64,000 nucleotides of DNA from Vibrio sp. SCSIO 43135 (GCF_023716665.1 NZ_CP071859.1:310001-374000); one strand, 5' to 3'; counted from the stretch's first letter, positions 29,536 through 40,504 are shown. Translations and numbers: made by a program. Notes: generated from the sequence alone by a model not told the origin.

Positions 29536-30261
29536 TCATAGACGGAATTGTTCACCGAGATAAACTTGTTTTACTTGTTCATTATTGAGAACGTCCGCCG
29601 GTGTTCCTTCAGCGATCAAGTGCCCTTGGCTTACGATGTAAGCTTTTTCACACACATCAAGCGTTTCACGCACGTTGTGGTCGGTGATCAGCACACCTAG
29701 GCCACGATCTCTTAAGTGTTCGATGATCTTTTTGATGTCAATAACTGAGATTGGGTCAACCCCGGCAAAAGGCTCATCCAGCAAGATGAACTGTGGGTTT
29801 GCTGCTAATGCGCGCGCTATCTCTACGCGTCGACGCTCACCACCTGACAACGCCATCCCCGCGCTTGCACGGATATGTTGGATGTGGAACTCTTCCAGCA
29901 GGTCTTCAAGTTTATCTTGGCGCTCCTCACGAGTCATTTCTTCACGAGTCTGAAGAACGGCCATGATGTTATCTTCCACCGATAATTTACGGAAGATAGA
30001 CGCTTCTTGCGGCAAGTAGCCTATACCCATGCGAGAGCGGCTGTGCATTGGAAGAATACTGATATCTTGATTGTCGATGCTTATTTTTCCTTCGTCTCGA
30101 GCGACGAGACCAACAATCATGTAAAACGATGTGGTTTTACCTGCACCATTCGGGCCGAGTAGGCCAACGATTTGACCAGACTCTACTTCTAAGCTCACAT
30201 CAGAAACTACGCGGCGGTTTTTGTAGCTTTTCGCTAGGTGCTCTGCTTTTAATATTGCCAT
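29536..30261 (-). CDS. lptB: LPS export ABC transporter ATPase LptB
   Basis: LptB powers the LptB2FG complex that extracts LPS from the inner membrane. The ATG at 30259-30261 gives 241 residues, exactly the E. coli length, and follows the lptA stop by one base; longer frames run into lptA. Walker A is GPNGAGKTT (residues 36-44), the signature is [15 protein letters not shown], and Walker B is [12 protein letters not shown]. It works with LptA and LptC encoded just before it. Confidence 0.97.
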   Translation of the reverse strand: MAILKAEHLAKSYKNRRVVSDVSLEVESGQIVGLLGPNGAGKTTSFYMIVGLVARDEGKISIDNQDISILPMHSRSRMGIGYLPQEASIFRKLSVEDNIMAVLQTREEMTREERQDKLEDLLEEFHIQHIRASAGMALSGGERRRVEIARALAANPQFILLDEPFAGVDPISVIDIKKIIEHLRDRGLGVLITDHNVRETLDVCEKAYIVSQGHLIAEGTPADVLNNEQVKQVYLGEQFRL

Positions 30262-30262
30262 A

Positions 30263-30757
30263 TTAGTTTTGGGCTGCCTGTGGTTGAAGAACGGTGCTGA
30301 CACGGTCGCCTGTTTGACCGTCGGCAATGAGCTTCTGCTCGGTGATTCTATAGCGGATCTTGCTGCCACGGATTACGCTGTCGTCTTGTGACAGCATGGC
30401 TCGCTTAATCATAGTGAGTTGGTCATCGACCATTTTGTAATACAGCTCTTCTGCTTCACCATAAAGGGTTTTACCATCGTCAGTCAGCTGTGAAAACGTC
30501 GCTAGATCGCCATAGCCTTCAATCTCTTGGATTGTGCCATCTTTTGGGTCACGAATGACGATTACTTTATCGGCATTCATATTGATACTGCCTTGCTTAA
30601 GCTTTACATCGCCGAGGAAAGTCACTCGGTTGCTCTGCATATCTAGGTGCTGGCTGTCAGAGTCGATGTAGACAGGCTGGTCTTGGTCTGTAGATAGTGC
30701 CATGGCATTGCTTGATGCCAATAGGCAAGCAAATAGACTAAGGTGTGAGAGTTTCAT
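30263..30757 (-). CDS. lptA: LPS periplasmic bridge protein LptA
   Basis: LptA polymers carry LPS across the periplasm from LptC to LptD. The chosen ATG (30755-30757) has an AAGGTAG site and gives 164 residues with a clear signal peptide ([20 protein letters not shown]). The mature protein has the OstA-like beta-jellyroll sequence [20 protein letters not shown]. The start overlaps the end of lptC by 20 bases, and the stop is one base before lptB. Confidence 0.95.
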   Translation of the reverse strand: MKLSHLSLFACLLASSNAMALSTDQDQPVYIDSDSQHLDMQSNRVTFLGDVKLKQGSINMNADKVIVIRDPKDGTIQEIEGYGDLATFSQLTDDGKTLYGEAEELYYKMVDDQLTMIKRAMLSQDDSVIRGSKIRYRITEQKLIADGQTGDRVSTVLQPQAAQN

Positions 30758-31301
30758 ATCTACCTTGTACATGGTTGTAAAGAACAGCGGTATTGTCAGC
30801 AAAATTGCCTTTCATCGCCTGTCCTTCCGTTTCAAATTGAGGGCCGACAAGAACAACTCGATTGTCTGCCCAAAAGTCTCGATTATCAAGTTTTATGCTC
30901 ATTTCGTCGGTAGACATAGTGTCAAATCCCGAGTCACTGAGTAGGTTTTTAGCCAAAACGTTGTCGTATAATGTCAGGACTTGCTCTTCACTGAGGATGG
31001 CTCGATCAGCAGTGATTTCCCATTCCTGAATGACACCTTCTTTATAGATTTTCAGTACAGGAAAATCGAACTCAGTGTCGCCACTTTTCGCGAAGTGGTC
31101 TAAGTGTGTTGAAGTAATGATGTAGCTGCGGATTCCGTCTTCTGCGTAAGAAACGTTCTCCATGTTGGTGCCGCTAAACATCGGCAACTCCTGATCTGGA
31201 GTTACTTGGATATCGAATGTTTGTTCTTTGTCGAAGAGGTAATAAGCCGACCAACATGCAACAAAAAACAGTAAAGTATAAATAATACGAGATAAACTCA
31301 T
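30738..31301 (-). CDS. lptC: LPS export protein LptC
   Basis: LptC is a bitopic inner-membrane protein that hands LPS from LptB2FG to LptA. The 187-residue protein has one N-terminal helix (about residues 5-23) and an OstA-like periplasmic domain. That domain includes SYAEDGIRSYIITSTHLDHF and GQAMKGNFADNTAVLYNHV. It overlaps kdsC by four bases and lptA by 20, which points to coupled translation. Confidence 0.95.
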   Translation of the reverse strand: MSLSRIIYTLLFFVACWSAYYLFDKEQTFDIQVTPDQELPMFSGTNMENVSYAEDGIRSYIITSTHLDHFAKSGDTEFDFPVLKIYKEGVIQEWEITADRAILSEEQVLTLYDNVLAKNLLSDSGFDTMSTDEMSIKLDNRDFWADNRVVLVGPQFETEGQAMKGNFADNTAVLYNHVQGRYETLTP

Positions 31302-31855
31302 ATACTTAAGCCTTTATGTACGTCTAACTCATCACGTGCTTGAAGAATAAGATCGCAAACCTCTCGTACTGCACCATGCCCACCTTTGATAGTAGTGACA
31401 TAATTCGCTCGTTTGGCGAGAAGTGGGTGACCATCAGCGACGCAAACTTGTAGTGCAACTTTTTCCATTACTGGCCAGTCAATCAAATCATCACCGATGT
31501 AACCAGTTTGCTCGGGTGCAATATTAAGCTTACGACATATGTCTTGGTATGCTTTAATTTTGTCGTCTTGCCCCTGGTAAATCAGAGATATACCAAGAGC
31601 CTTCATGCGATTTTCTACAATTTGAGATTGGCGCCCTGTGATAATGGCTACTTCAATCCCGGCGTTCATTAATGATTTGACGCCATAACCATCGCGAGTA
31701 TGAAACGTTTTCAGCTCCTCGCCATTATTACCCATGTAGATTAAGCCATCTGAGAACACACCATCGACATCGCAGATCAGCAGTTTAATCTCTTTGGCAA
31801 TTTTTAACAGGTTTTGTTCGACTGGACCATAAAGAGTTTCAATTAATTTGCTCAT
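31298..31855 (-). CDS. kdsC: 3-deoxy-D-manno-octulosonate 8-phosphate phosphatase KdsC
   Basis: KdsC dephosphorylates Kdo-8-phosphate to Kdo, the inner-core LPS sugar. The 185-residue HAD-family enzyme has the catalytic CDVDGVFSDG motif with Asp29 and Asp31, the TGRQSQIVENR motif II and GYIGDDLIDWPVM for motif IV. It lacks a large cap, as tetrameric KdsC enzymes do. It begins at the last base of kdsD, and the two enzymes act in the same pathway. Confidence 0.97.
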   Translation of the reverse strand: MSKLIETLYGPVEQNLLKIAKEIKLLICDVDGVFSDGLIYMGNNGEELKTFHTRDGYGVKSLMNAGIEVAIITGRQSQIVENRMKALGISLIYQGQDDKIKAYQDICRKLNIAPEQTGYIGDDLIDWPVMEKVALQVCVADGHPLLAKRANYVTTIKGGHGAVREVCDLILQARDELDVHKGLSI

Positions 31856-32829
31856 TACATCACTCCAGCTTTTAATAAATCGTGCATATTAAGCGCACCA
31901 ACCAGTTTGCCATTATCACACAGCATCAGGCCATTGATGCTTTTCTCTTGCATTAAGTTAACCCCTTCAGCTGCAAGCATATCTGGGCTGGCTGTAGTTG
32001 GGTTTTGAGTCATTACTTGGCCAATGGTTTCAGTATGGATATCGACGCGCTTGTCGAGAATACGACGTAAATCACCGTCGGTAAAAATTCCGACGAGTTG
32101 CTGAGTGTCGTCAACAACAGCTGTCATCCCCAAGCCTTTTTGGCTAATTTCCAATAGGGCGTCGCGGATTACCGTATCGGCGGTGACCATAGGTAACTGC
32201 GCTCCGGAGTGCATAATATCGGATAATTTGAGTAGCAGCTTACGCCCAAGCGCACCACCTGGGTGAGAGAGCGCAAAATCTTCAGCAGTAAAACCACGAG
32301 CCTCGAGTAGGGCAATTGCAACAGCGTCCCCCATGACTAGCGTAGCCGTCGTACTGGATGTTGGAGCTAGCCCGAGTGAACAGGCTTCTTTCGGTACCGT
32401 AATTTGCAGGTGTGCGTCAGATAGCTTCGCCATATTGGATTGCGGCTTACCTGTCATACTAATGATACGAATATTCAAGCGCTTCAATACTGGGAAAAGA
32501 GAAAGAATTTCTGTTGATTCTCCAGAGTTTGAAATAGCAAGAACGATGTCACCTGGTTCAATCATACCAAGGTCGCCGTGCGCAGCTTCACCAGGGTGAA
32601 CAAAGAATGCAGAAGTGCCAGTGCTTGCCAATGTCGCGGCAATTTTGTTACCGATGTGGCCTGACTTTCCCATCCCCATTACGACAACCTTGCCTTGGTT
32701 AGACAAAATCATTTCACAGGCTTTGGTAAAGTCTTGATTAAAATACTGGTCCAGTTGTACCAATGCAGCGACTTCGGTATCTAACACTCGTTTCGCTACG
32801 CTACGGAAATCAAACGTTGATGACATCAA
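31855..32829 (-). CDS. kdsD: D-arabinose 5-phosphate isomerase KdsD
   Basis: KdsD converts ribulose 5-phosphate to arabinose 5-phosphate, the first step to Kdo. The 324-residue protein has an N-terminal SIS sugar-isomerase domain (GMGKSGHIGNKIAATLASTG near residue 53, HPGEAAHGDLGM) and two C-terminal CBS domains (about residues 205-324). The frame opens with two ATG codons; either could be used. It follows yrbG after 25 bases. Confidence 0.96.
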   Translation of the reverse strand: MMSSTFDFRSVAKRVLDTEVAALVQLDQYFNQDFTKACEMILSNQGKVVVMGMGKSGHIGNKIAATLASTGTSAFFVHPGEAAHGDLGMIEPGDIVLAISNSGESTEILSLFPVLKRLNIRIISMTGKPQSNMAKLSDAHLQITVPKEACSLGLAPTSSTTATLVMGDAVAIALLEARGFTAEDFALSHPGGALGRKLLLKLSDIMHSGAQLPMVTADTVIRDALLEISQKGLGMTAVVDDTQQLVGIFTDGDLRRILDKRVDIHTETIGQVMTQNPTTASPDMLAAEGVNLMQEKSINGLMLCDNGKLVGALNMHDLLKAGVM

Positions 32830-32854
32830 AATACTCCACTAATGGGGAAAGGTG

Positions 32855-33820
32855 TTAAGCGCTCATGTTCATGATGAGATAGCCTTGGTAGGCGATGAAA
32901 GCGATGAACAATACGCCACCTTCTATACGGTTAATGCTGCGAGATTTGCCCAGAGCCATCGCAACTAGCAGTAGAGACACACCCAGCATAACCCAGAAGT
33001 CGCGTCCCATTGCGTATTCGCTCAGCATGGAAGGATTAAGGATGCCTGGAAGGCCCATTACAGCAAGAATGTTAAACACGTTTGAGCCGATAATATTACC
33101 AACGGCCATATCATCTTCGCCTTTAAGAACTCCGGCTAAAGAAGCAGCTAGCTCAGGTAAGCTAGTACCTACCGCGATAATAGTTAAACCAATAACCAGG
33201 TCACTCATACCGAAGTATTTAGCAATAACAACTGCGTTGTCTACTAATGTGCCAGCAGCAATAGGTAGAATAATTAAACCAATGACCACCCACATCGCGG
33301 CTTTGCCATTGCTTACACCGTCAGGAATCTCGGATTCTTGCTCCTCTAGCAGCACATCGCCGTTTTGCTTTTCTTTACGGCTGATGTGTAGCATCGCGAA
33401 AATGAAAGCAGCAAATAGAACAAACAGCAGTACGCCTTCGTAAAAACCTAGGTGGCTATCCCATAAGATGGCGCCAGCAACCAGTGTAACGACAATCATC
33501 AATGGCAATTCACGGCGCAATACCGCAGAGCTTATAGATAGTGGTTTGATGAGGGCGGTGATACCTAAAATTAAAGCAATGTTGGCAATGTTTGAACCTA
33601 ACACGTTCCCCACGGCTGTGTCGGTTTTACCTTCAAGAGCCGCTGTCGCAGAGACCATCATCTCTGGTGCCGATGAGCCCATAGCTAGGATCGTCATACC
33701 GATAACCAATGGAGAGATACCGACATTACGCGCTAGAGCCGCAGCTCCGAATACTAACTTATCTGCACTCCAAACGAGAAAAACAAGGCCGACGATAAGT
33801 AACGCAACGGCTTCAAACAT
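32855..33820 (-). CDS. yrbG: Calcium/sodium antiporter YrbG family
   Basis: A 321-residue membrane protein of the CaCA superfamily with two repeated halves, each with the signature alpha repeat: MGSSAPEMMVS in the first and GTSLPELAAS in the second. About ten hydrophobic helices are visible, with a charged cytoplasmic loop (RKEKQNGDVLLEEQESEIPDG) between halves. The ATG at 33818-33820 follows an AGGAAT site; a longer frame adds a non-hydrophobic stretch without homology. It is divergent from mlaF, as in E. coli. Confidence 0.93.
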   Translation of the reverse strand: MFEAVALLIVGLVFLVWSADKLVFGAAALARNVGISPLVIGMTILAMGSSAPEMMVSATAALEGKTDTAVGNVLGSNIANIALILGITALIKPLSISSAVLRRELPLMIVVTLVAGAILWDSHLGFYEGVLLFVLFAAFIFAMLHISRKEKQNGDVLLEEQESEIPDGVSNGKAAMWVVIGLIILPIAAGTLVDNAVVIAKYFGMSDLVIGLTIIAVGTSLPELAASLAGVLKGEDDMAVGNIIGSNVFNILAVMGLPGILNPSMLSEYAMGRDFWVMLGVSLLLVAMALGKSRSINRIEGGVLFIAFIAYQGYLIMNMSA

Positions 33821-34060
33821 AGTGATTCCTAATTCATGAACAATTAATGATTTAACCGCTAATTTTGACGGTTTGGTAGGCAAAAGGGAAGCAGAACAGG
33901 TAACTATTTAACAATATTGACCTATTTTATAAGAATTCAGAATGGAGAAAACGTAAGGTCCGAATTAGATTTAATTGAACAGTGCTTTTAATCCCAAGTT
34001 AATGTGCTTATGATTGCCCATATAAAAGGATGTACTCGTTAGGAATGATACAGGTAGCTT

Positions 34061-34855
34061 ATGCCAACGGCGGATCTTGTTACAATCAATAACTTATACT
34101 TTTCCCGAGGTGAGCGGACGATATTTGATGATGTCAGTCTGCATGTACCAAAAGGCAAGATTACTGCGATCATGGGGCCATCGGGGATTGGTAAGACTAC
34201 CTTGTTGCGCTTGATAGGTGGGCAACTCGCGCCAGACGCGGGGGAGATATGGTTTGATGGTGACAACATACCCACTTTGAGCCGTAAAAGACTTTATCAT
34301 GCGCGTAAAAAAATGAGCATGCTGTTTCAATCAGGTGCCTTGTTCACCGATCTCAATGTCTTCGACAATGTCGCTTTCCCGTTAAGAGAACATACACACC
34401 TCGATGAATCATTAATTCGCACTTTAGTGTTGCTCAAACTTGAAGCTGTGGGCTTGCGAGGAGCGGCTGAGTTAATGCCGAGTGAGTTATCTGGGGGAAT
34501 GGCACGCCGTGCTGCTTTAGCGCGCTCTATCGCCCTGGACCCAGAGTTAATCATGTACGATGAACCTTTTGTTGGTCAGGACCCGATAACCATGGGGGTT
34601 CTAGTTGAGCTGATTCGTAAACTGAATGATGCACTAGGTGTCACTTCAGTGGTGGTTTCTCATGATGTGCCTGAAGTAATGAGCATTGCCGATTGGGTCT
34701 ATTTACTCGCGGATGGAAAGATTATTGCCTCAGGTAAACCCAAACAACTCGAAGAAAACGATGATCCTCGAGTGCAGCAGTTTCTCTTAGGAACGGCTGA
34801 TGGCCCTGTCCCATTTCGTTTTCCAGCTGATGATATTACAAAGGATTTGTTCTAA
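34061..34855 (+). CDS. mlaF: Phospholipid ABC transporter ATPase MlaF
   Basis: MlaF energises MlaFEDB, which moves phospholipids between the inner membrane and periplasmic MlaC and so keeps outer-membrane lipid asymmetry. The 264-residue protein has Walker [10 protein letters not shown] (residues 39-47), the variant signature [15 protein letters not shown] and Walker [13 protein letters not shown]. It is the first gene of mlaFEDCB-ibaG-murA. The 240 bases before it hold the divergent promoters for yrbG and mla; no operator was recognised. Confidence 0.97.
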   Translation: MPTADLVTINNLYFSRGERTIFDDVSLHVPKGKITAIMGPSGIGKTTLLRLIGGQLAPDAGEIWFDGDNIPTLSRKRLYHARKKMSMLFQSGALFTDLNVFDNVAFPLREHTHLDESLIRTLVLLKLEAVGLRGAAELMPSELSGGMARRAALARSIALDPELIMYDEPFVGQDPITMGVLVELIRKLNDALGVTSVVVSHDVPEVMSIADWVYLLADGKIIASGKPKQLEENDDPRVQQFLLGTADGPVPFRFPADDITKDLF

Positions 34856-35646
34856 TGGCTTCTGGTTTGTCCGACTTTGTCGTTAATACAGGTCGCAGGG
34901 CGTTAGCCATTTGCGAAGCTTTTGGTCGAGCCAGCTTAATGCTGCTAGGTGCGATAGCTAGCCGCCCAAGGCCAATTGAAAACCTCCCTTTGTTGATAAA
35001 ACAACTCTACAGCGTTGGTGTTCAGTCGTTGGCTATCATTGTTGTATCTGGGCTTTTCATTGGTATGGTGCTCAGCTTACAAGGGTATGTCATTCTGGTT
35101 GATTACGGTGCGGAAGGCAGCCTTGGTCAGATGGTGGCACTGTCTTTGTTGAGAGAATTAGGCCCTGTTGTTACCGCTTTATTGTTTGCTGGCCGCGCAG
35201 GCTCTGCGTTGACTGCTGAGATTGGACTAATGAAGGCAACAGAACAGCTTTCGAGTCTCGAAATGATGGCAGTCGATCCACTTAAACGAGTGATTGCACC
35301 ACGCTTGTGGGCGGGTCTTATTTCTATGCCTTTATTGGCGATGATTTTCATGACTGTTGGTATATGGGGCGGTCAATTGGTTGGTGTTGATTGGAAAGGT
35401 ATCGACCATGGTAGTTTCTGGTCAGCGATGCAGTCGTCTGTAGAGCTCGGCAGAGACATCGGCAACAGCATGATTAAATGTTTAGTGTTTGCAGTCACAG
35501 TGACTTGGATAGCGTTATTCAATGGCTACGATGCTACGCCTACCTCTGAGGGGATAAGCCGAGCAACTACGCGCACTGTTGTGCACTCGTCTCTAGCTGT
35601 ATTGGGGCTAGATTTTGTACTAACCGCATTGATGTTTGGGAATTAA
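34855..35646 (+). CDS. mlaE: Phospholipid ABC transporter permease MlaE
   Basis: A 263-residue permease of the MlaE/Ttg2B family with about five or six hydrophobic segments. The conserved [31 protein letters not shown] region, which contacts MlaF, lies near residues 99-130. The start shares one base with the mlaF stop. It forms the membrane core of the complex with MlaD. Confidence 0.96.
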   Translation: MASGLSDFVVNTGRRALAICEAFGRASLMLLGAIASRPRPIENLPLLIKQLYSVGVQSLAIIVVSGLFIGMVLSLQGYVILVDYGAEGSLGQMVALSLLRELGPVVTALLFAGRAGSALTAEIGLMKATEQLSSLEMMAVDPLKRVIAPRLWAGLISMPLLAMIFMTVGIWGGQLVGVDWKGIDHGSFWSAMQSSVELGRDIGNSMIKCLVFAVTVTWIALFNGYDATPTSEGISRATTRTVVHSSLAVLGLDFVLTALMFGN

Positions 35647-35648
35647 TC

Positions 35649-36140
35649 ATGCAACAGACAAGAAAAACGGAATTTTGGGTTGGCACTTTTGTTATTGCGG
35701 GAATTTGCGCAATATTGGTAATGATTTTTCAAGTTGCTGACGTTAAAGGGCTCGGTTCTAACGATACTTACACCCTCAAAGCTGAGTTTGACAATATTGG
35801 CAGCTTAAAAGTACGTTCTCCTGTGAAAGTGGGCGGCGTCGTTATTGGGCGAGTTACTGATATTTCATTAGATCCTGAGAAGCTATTGCCTGTCGTTTCA
35901 ATGGCAATCAACGCGCAATATCAGCAGTTTCCAGACACTTCTAGTGTACAAGTACTGACGTCAGGTTTAATTGGTGAGCAGTATATAGGCTTGGTACCGG
36001 GCTTTATCTTTGAAGATGAAGAAATGCTCTCTGACGGCGATTATATTGAAGATACCAAATCAGCATTAGTGCTTGAAGATTTGATTGGTCAAGTGCTTTA
36101 CAGTGTGGGTGGTTCTGACGACACAGGAAGTGAGGAATAG
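35649..36140 (+). CDS. mlaD: MCE-domain protein MlaD
   Basis: A 163-residue inner-membrane-anchored protein with one N-terminal helix (about residues 9-28) and a single MCE domain (about 40-118, with SPVKVGGVVIGRVTDI). The short C-terminal helix (LVLEDLIGQVLYS) is typical of MlaD. The hexamer forms a hydrophobic channel for lipids on top of MlaE. It follows mlaE after two bases. Confidence 0.96.
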   Translation: MQQTRKTEFWVGTFVIAGICAILVMIFQVADVKGLGSNDTYTLKAEFDNIGSLKVRSPVKVGGVVIGRVTDISLDPEKLLPVVSMAINAQYQQFPDTSSVQVLTSGLIGEQYIGLVPGFIFEDEEMLSDGDYIEDTKSALVLEDLIGQVLYSVGGSDDTGSEE

Positions 36141-36144
36141 TCGC

Positions 36145-36804
36145 ATGATAAATAAAATGTTTTTCAAAAAATTGTGGCTTGTGTGTTTAGCGATACTGCC
36201 TTTATTTGCTAACGCAGCGGAAATTGATAAAACGCAACCCTATCAAATGATGCAGCATGTTGCGCAGCAAGCCTTTGAAAGGTTGAAGAACGAGCAAGCT
36301 GAAGTTCATCGAAATCCAGACCACTTGAAGGTTATCGTTGAAGAGGAGCTTATGCCTTACGTCAACGAAAAGTATGCGGCGTTAAAGTTGTTGGGGCCAA
36401 ATTTGAAAGGCGCAGATAAGAAAGATGTTGAGACTTTCATTATCGCGTTTAGAAAATATTTGGTGGCATCATTTGCTCAGGTGTTAACTCAGTATACTGA
36501 TCAGGTGATTGAATTTGGACCTGAGCCAAAGCTCGATCCCAAGAAGCGCATTACGGGTATTAAAGTAGAAATTGTTGATACACCGAGGCCGAACATCAAA
36601 CTCGAATTTAAACTTCGTAAGAATAAGAATACTGGAGAGTGGGCTGCATTCGACATGATTGCTGAAGGGATTAGCTTATTGTCGAGTAAACAATCAGAGT
36701 GGAGCAGTAAGCTACGTCAAGAAGGGCTAGTGAGTGTCGCTCAGGATCTTGAAGAGTTGGCAAGCCGCCCAATACAGTTTGAATCCGCCGAGAGTGCTCA
36801 GTAA
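36145..36804 (+). CDS. mlaC: Periplasmic phospholipid-binding protein MlaC
   Basis: MlaC shuttles phospholipid between the MlaA-OmpC complex and MlaFEDB. The start at 36145 follows mlaD by four bases and gives a 219-residue preprotein whose signal peptide ends near LFANAAE; a longer frame that begins inside mlaD lacks that feature. The mature region has the EEELMPYVNEKYAALKLLG segment of the MlaC/Ttg2D family. mlaA is not in the window. Confidence 0.95.
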   Translation: MINKMFFKKLWLVCLAILPLFANAAEIDKTQPYQMMQHVAQQAFERLKNEQAEVHRNPDHLKVIVEEELMPYVNEKYAALKLLGPNLKGADKKDVETFIIAFRKYLVASFAQVLTQYTDQVIEFGPEPKLDPKKRITGIKVEIVDTPRPNIKLEFKLRKNKNTGEWAAFDMIAEGISLLSSKQSEWSSKLRQEGLVSVAQDLEELASRPIQFESAESAQ

Positions 36805-37112
36805 TGAGTCACTCTCAATGGCAACAATCCCGACCAGAGCTCGTTAGCTTACTGGGCGCTCTCGATAGAGAAAATGTGCCGGCGCTTTGGGCGTTTATCA
36901 AAGCCTGGCAACCTAGCGAAGCGCAAGTCGAGTTTTCGCTTGAAAAGGTCGAAAGAATAGATTCGTCTGGCATGGTGATGTTAATTCACTTAATAGAGCA
37001 TGCAAAAAAGCAAAACTGTCATATAATGCTCAGTTTCGTGCCAGACCAACTGAGCACTTTGTTTCAGCTAAGCAATGTCGAGTCTATGTTAGCTAAACAT
37101 ATAAAACACTAA
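36804..37112 (+). CDS. mlaB: STAS-domain protein MlaB
   Basis: A 102-residue cytoplasmic STAS-domain protein that binds MlaF and stabilises the transporter. The conserved KVERIDSSGMVMLIHLIEHAKK segment (about residues 51-72) includes the Ser-Ser/Gly site of STAS domains. The start overlaps the mlaC stop by one base (TAATG). Confidence 0.94.
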   Translation: MSHSQWQQSRPELVSLLGALDRENVPALWAFIKAWQPSEAQVEFSLEKVERIDSSGMVMLIHLIEHAKKQNCHIMLSFVPDQLSTLFQLSNVESMLAKHIKH

Positions 37113-37125
37113 GCAGAGGTGAATT

Positions 37126-37380
37126 GTGGATAGCGCAAAAGTACAACAGTTATTAGAAGAAGCACTCAACCTTCAAGAAGTGCATGTAAAAGGTGAAGGT
37201 AGCCACTATGAAGTGGTTGCTGTTGATGCTTGTTTCGAAGGAATGAGCCGCGTTAAGAAGCAACAAATGATTTACTCTCCTCTGATGGAGTACATTCAAA
37301 GAAACGACATTCATGCCGTTTCTATCAAAGCATTCACGCCCGACGAATGGGCTCGCGATAAGAAATTGATGTCGCTGTAA
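37126..37380 (+). CDS. ibaG: BolA-family protein IbaG
   Basis: An 84-residue BolA-like protein; IbaG (YrbA) is an acid-stress protein that binds Fe-S clusters with monothiol glutaredoxin. The BolA fold signature [28 protein letters not shown] is split here by a Cys in place of part of the usual loop, and the conserved C-terminal His is in [16 protein letters not shown]. The start is GTG behind a GAGGTGA site. It lies directly before murA, as in E. coli. Confidence 0.94.
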   Translation: MDSAKVQQLLEEALNLQEVHVKGEGSHYEVVAVDACFEGMSRVKKQQMIYSPLMEYIQRNDIHAVSIKAFTPDEWARDKKLMSL

Positions 37381-37386
37381 GGTTAA

Positions 37387-38655
<1,269 letters not shown>

Positions 38656-38672
38656 TTTCAGCTAACGTTTGT

Positions 38673-38700
38673 AAGCCGAAACTTAGGTTTCGGCTTTTTT
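38673..38700 (+). terminator. Terminator of murA
   Basis: AAGCCGAAAC and its complement form 10-bp arms around TTAG, followed by six T. It ends where a longer but unlikely frame of the next gene would start. Confidence 0.88.
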
Positions 38701-38766
38701 ATGAGTAAGAGATCAGTTAAAGTCTGGGATTATTATTTCAGGGTTAGTTGTTCTGGAGAACAGAAA

Positions 38767-39507
38767 ATGATTGCACTATTACGTGTATTGGCTGTAGCGA
38801 TTTTTGCGATCGTCATGTTTGTATTCGGTTGTGGCTATTGCCTACTTAGCCCACGTAACCCGAAGCATGTATTTACTTTTGGACGCTACTTCGGTCGCAT
38901 GTCCAAAGTCTTTGGTATCAAGCTAGATTTGAGAATACCAGAAGACGCATATAAGCGTGGTCAGCATGTGTACATTGCGAATCACCAAAATAACTGGGAC
39001 TTGTTTACCGTTTCGTCGGCAGTCACACCTAAGGTTGTTACCGTAGGTAAGAAGAGCTTGGCGTGGATGCCACTGTTCGGTCAGCTGTATTGGCTAACCG
39101 GTAATATTCTTATTGACCGTGCTAACCGCTCTAAGGCGAAAGGCACTATTGATCAAGTAGTTGATAACCTAAATAACAGTGATGTGTCGGTTTGGATGTT
39201 CCCTGAAGGTACTCGCTCACGTGGCCGTGGGCTACTGCCATTTAAGACAGGAGCTTTTCACGCAGCGATTGGCGCTGGGCTACCTATCATCCCGATTGTA
39301 TGTAGTTCGACACGTGGCATTAAGCTAAACCGCTGGAACAACGGTCATGTAATCGTAGAGATGATGCCAGCTATTGACATTGATGGTTACAGCAAAGAAA
39401 ACGTTCGTGAACTTGCTAATGTTTGCCGTGAGCAAATGAAAGATAAGTTGGAAGCCTTGGATAACGAAGTCGCGATGCTAAACCAGCAAGAAGGTGTAAA
39501 AGCGTAA
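38767..39507 (+). CDS. plsC: 1-acylglycerol-3-phosphate acyltransferase (PlsC-like)
   Basis: A 246-residue membrane-bound acyltransferase that makes phosphatidic acid from lysophosphatidic acid. It has an N-terminal hydrophobic helix (residues 1-30), the catalytic HQNNWD (an HX4D motif) and the FPEGTRSRGRGLLPFKTGAF acceptor-binding block. I chose the ATG at 38767, behind a CTGGAGAACAG site. The upstream in-frame ATG at 38701 lies in the murA terminator and is unlikely. Vibrios can have several PlsC paralogues, so the gene symbol is less sure than the activity. Confidence 0.9.
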   Translation: MIALLRVLAVAIFAIVMFVFGCGYCLLSPRNPKHVFTFGRYFGRMSKVFGIKLDLRIPEDAYKRGQHVYIANHQNNWDLFTVSSAVTPKVVTVGKKSLAWMPLFGQLYWLTGNILIDRANRSKAKGTIDQVVDNLNNSDVSVWMFPEGTRSRGRGLLPFKTGAFHAAIGAGLPIIPIVCSSTRGIKLNRWNNGHVIVEMMPAIDIDGYSKENVRELANVCREQMKDKLEALDNEVAMLNQQEGVKA

Positions 39508-39527
39508 TCCTGACTTTAACTTTATCT

Positions 39528-39557
39528 AAGCCTCAATCTAGCGATTGGGGCTTTTTT
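39528..39557 (+). terminator. Terminator of the plsC-like gene
   Basis: AAGCCTCAATC pairs with GATTGGGGCTT (one wobble pair) around TAGC, followed by a T-tract. The next 214 bases (39558-39771) hold no gene that I can support. Confidence 0.85.
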
Positions 39558-39771
39558 ATTGCTCAAGTAAAAGCAGGGAGTTCTTACCTCAACTGATATA
39601 AATGACCAGGGATAGGGTAGGAGCGAGTAGAATGGGGGATGACTAAGAATGTGATTCTTACTACGCGCTTATCCATCAATGTGTTAAACCTCACTAGGAG
39701 CCTTGTAATACTACATAGTTCCATCAAGGTCTGAGACATTTACTTGGAGCAAGTAAGTCGCAGCTAAAACG

Positions 39772-39799
39772 AAAAAAGCCAAGTCTTCCGACTTGGCTT
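39772..39799 (-). terminator. Terminator of tRNA array A
   Basis: AAGCCAAGTC and its complement form 10-bp arms around a four-base loop; the minus strand ends in five T. It lies nine bases beyond the last tRNA. An almost identical copy ends array B at 42597-42624. Confidence 0.88.
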
Positions 39800-39807
39800 C
39801 TTAAATG

Positions 39808-39883
39808 TGGCTCCCCCTGCGGGACTCGAACCTGCGACATACGGATTAACAGTCCGCCGTTCTACCAACTGAACTAAGGGGGA
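39808..39883 (-). tRNA. tRNA-Asn (GTT)
   Basis: 76 bases with encoded CCA. The acceptor stem is TCCCCCT with AGGGGGA, and the anticodon loop CTGTTAA gives GTT. All four arms fold, and the T-loop is GGTTCGAGTCC. It is the 3'-most gene of minus-strand array A and is identical to the copies at 40002 and 42633. Confidence 0.98.
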
Positions 39884-39887
39884 AAAA

Positions 39888-39963
<76 letters not shown>

Positions 39964-40001
39964 GCCTAAATTAATAAGCAATCGGCTTATCAATTTTAAC
40001 A

Positions 40002-40077
40002 TGGCTCCCCCTGCGGGACTCGAACCTGCGACATACGGATTAACAGTCCGCCGTTCTACCAACTGAACTAAGGGGGA
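40002..40077 (-). tRNA. tRNA-Asn (GTT)
   Basis: 76 bases with encoded CCA, identical to the tRNA-Asn at 39808-39883. With the following tRNA-Thr it forms a second Asn-Thr unit within array A, which suggests an internal tandem duplication. Confidence 0.98.
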
Positions 40078-40099
40078 ATAAATCTTTGCAAGTAATAAA

Positions 40100-40175
<76 letters not shown>

Positions 40176-40225
40176 ACACTTTATTCTTTGCTTGTTGTTG
40201 TCATTAGACACCAACAAATAAATTG

Positions 40226-40301
40226 TGGTGCCCGGAGGCGGAATCGAACCACCGACACGAGGATTTTCAATCCTCTGCTCTACCGACTGAGCTATCCGGG
40301 C
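40226..40301 (-). tRNA. tRNA-Phe (GAA)
   Basis: 76 bases with encoded CCA. The acceptor stem is GCCCGGA with TCCGGGC, and the anticodon GAA lies in a TTGAAAA loop. It is the first gene of array A behind the promoter at 40312-40340 and is identical to the copy at 42955-43030. Confidence 0.98.
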
Positions 40302-40311
40302 GACGAGGTGT

Positions 40312-40340
40312 ATTAAACGGTTTTTCTCTTTTCAGGTCAA
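40312..40340 (-). promoter_or_regulatory. Promoter of tRNA array A
   Basis: On the minus strand TTGACC (40335-40340) and TTTAAT (40312-40317) are separated by 17 bases. The first tRNA begins 11 bases beyond the -10, so the leader is very short. Confidence 0.75.
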
Positions 40341-40478
40341 CACTAAAATACAAAAAAAATGTCGTTTGTTGTTTTTCTATACTCAGTGGGGTGTTTTTGT
40401 TCATTTGAAAGGGAATAAAGCCCGTTTAGCTAAGTAGATATGGTGTTCTTTTACCAAATTGATACAACTAAAAAACAA

Positions 40479-40504
40479 AAAAGCGCGTAAAAATACGCGC
40501 TTTT
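40479..40504 (-). terminator. Terminator of the chemoreceptor gene
   Basis: AAAAGCGCGTA and its complement form 11-bp arms around AAAA; the minus strand continues in T-rich sequence. It lies 40 bases beyond the stop codon. Confidence 0.85.

Noticed and set aside
36085..36144. Earlier start for mlaC inside mlaD
   Set aside because: The signal peptide and normal spacing appear only from the ATG at 36145.
38701..38766. Earlier start for the plsC-like gene
   Set aside because: That ATG is at the foot of the murA terminator; the ATG at 38767 has a ribosome site and begins the hydrophobic helix.
40223..40408. A plus-strand frame over tRNA-Phe and its copy at 42952-43137
   Set aside because: It is the antisense of tRNA-Phe, a well-known spurious ORF, and has no ribosome site.
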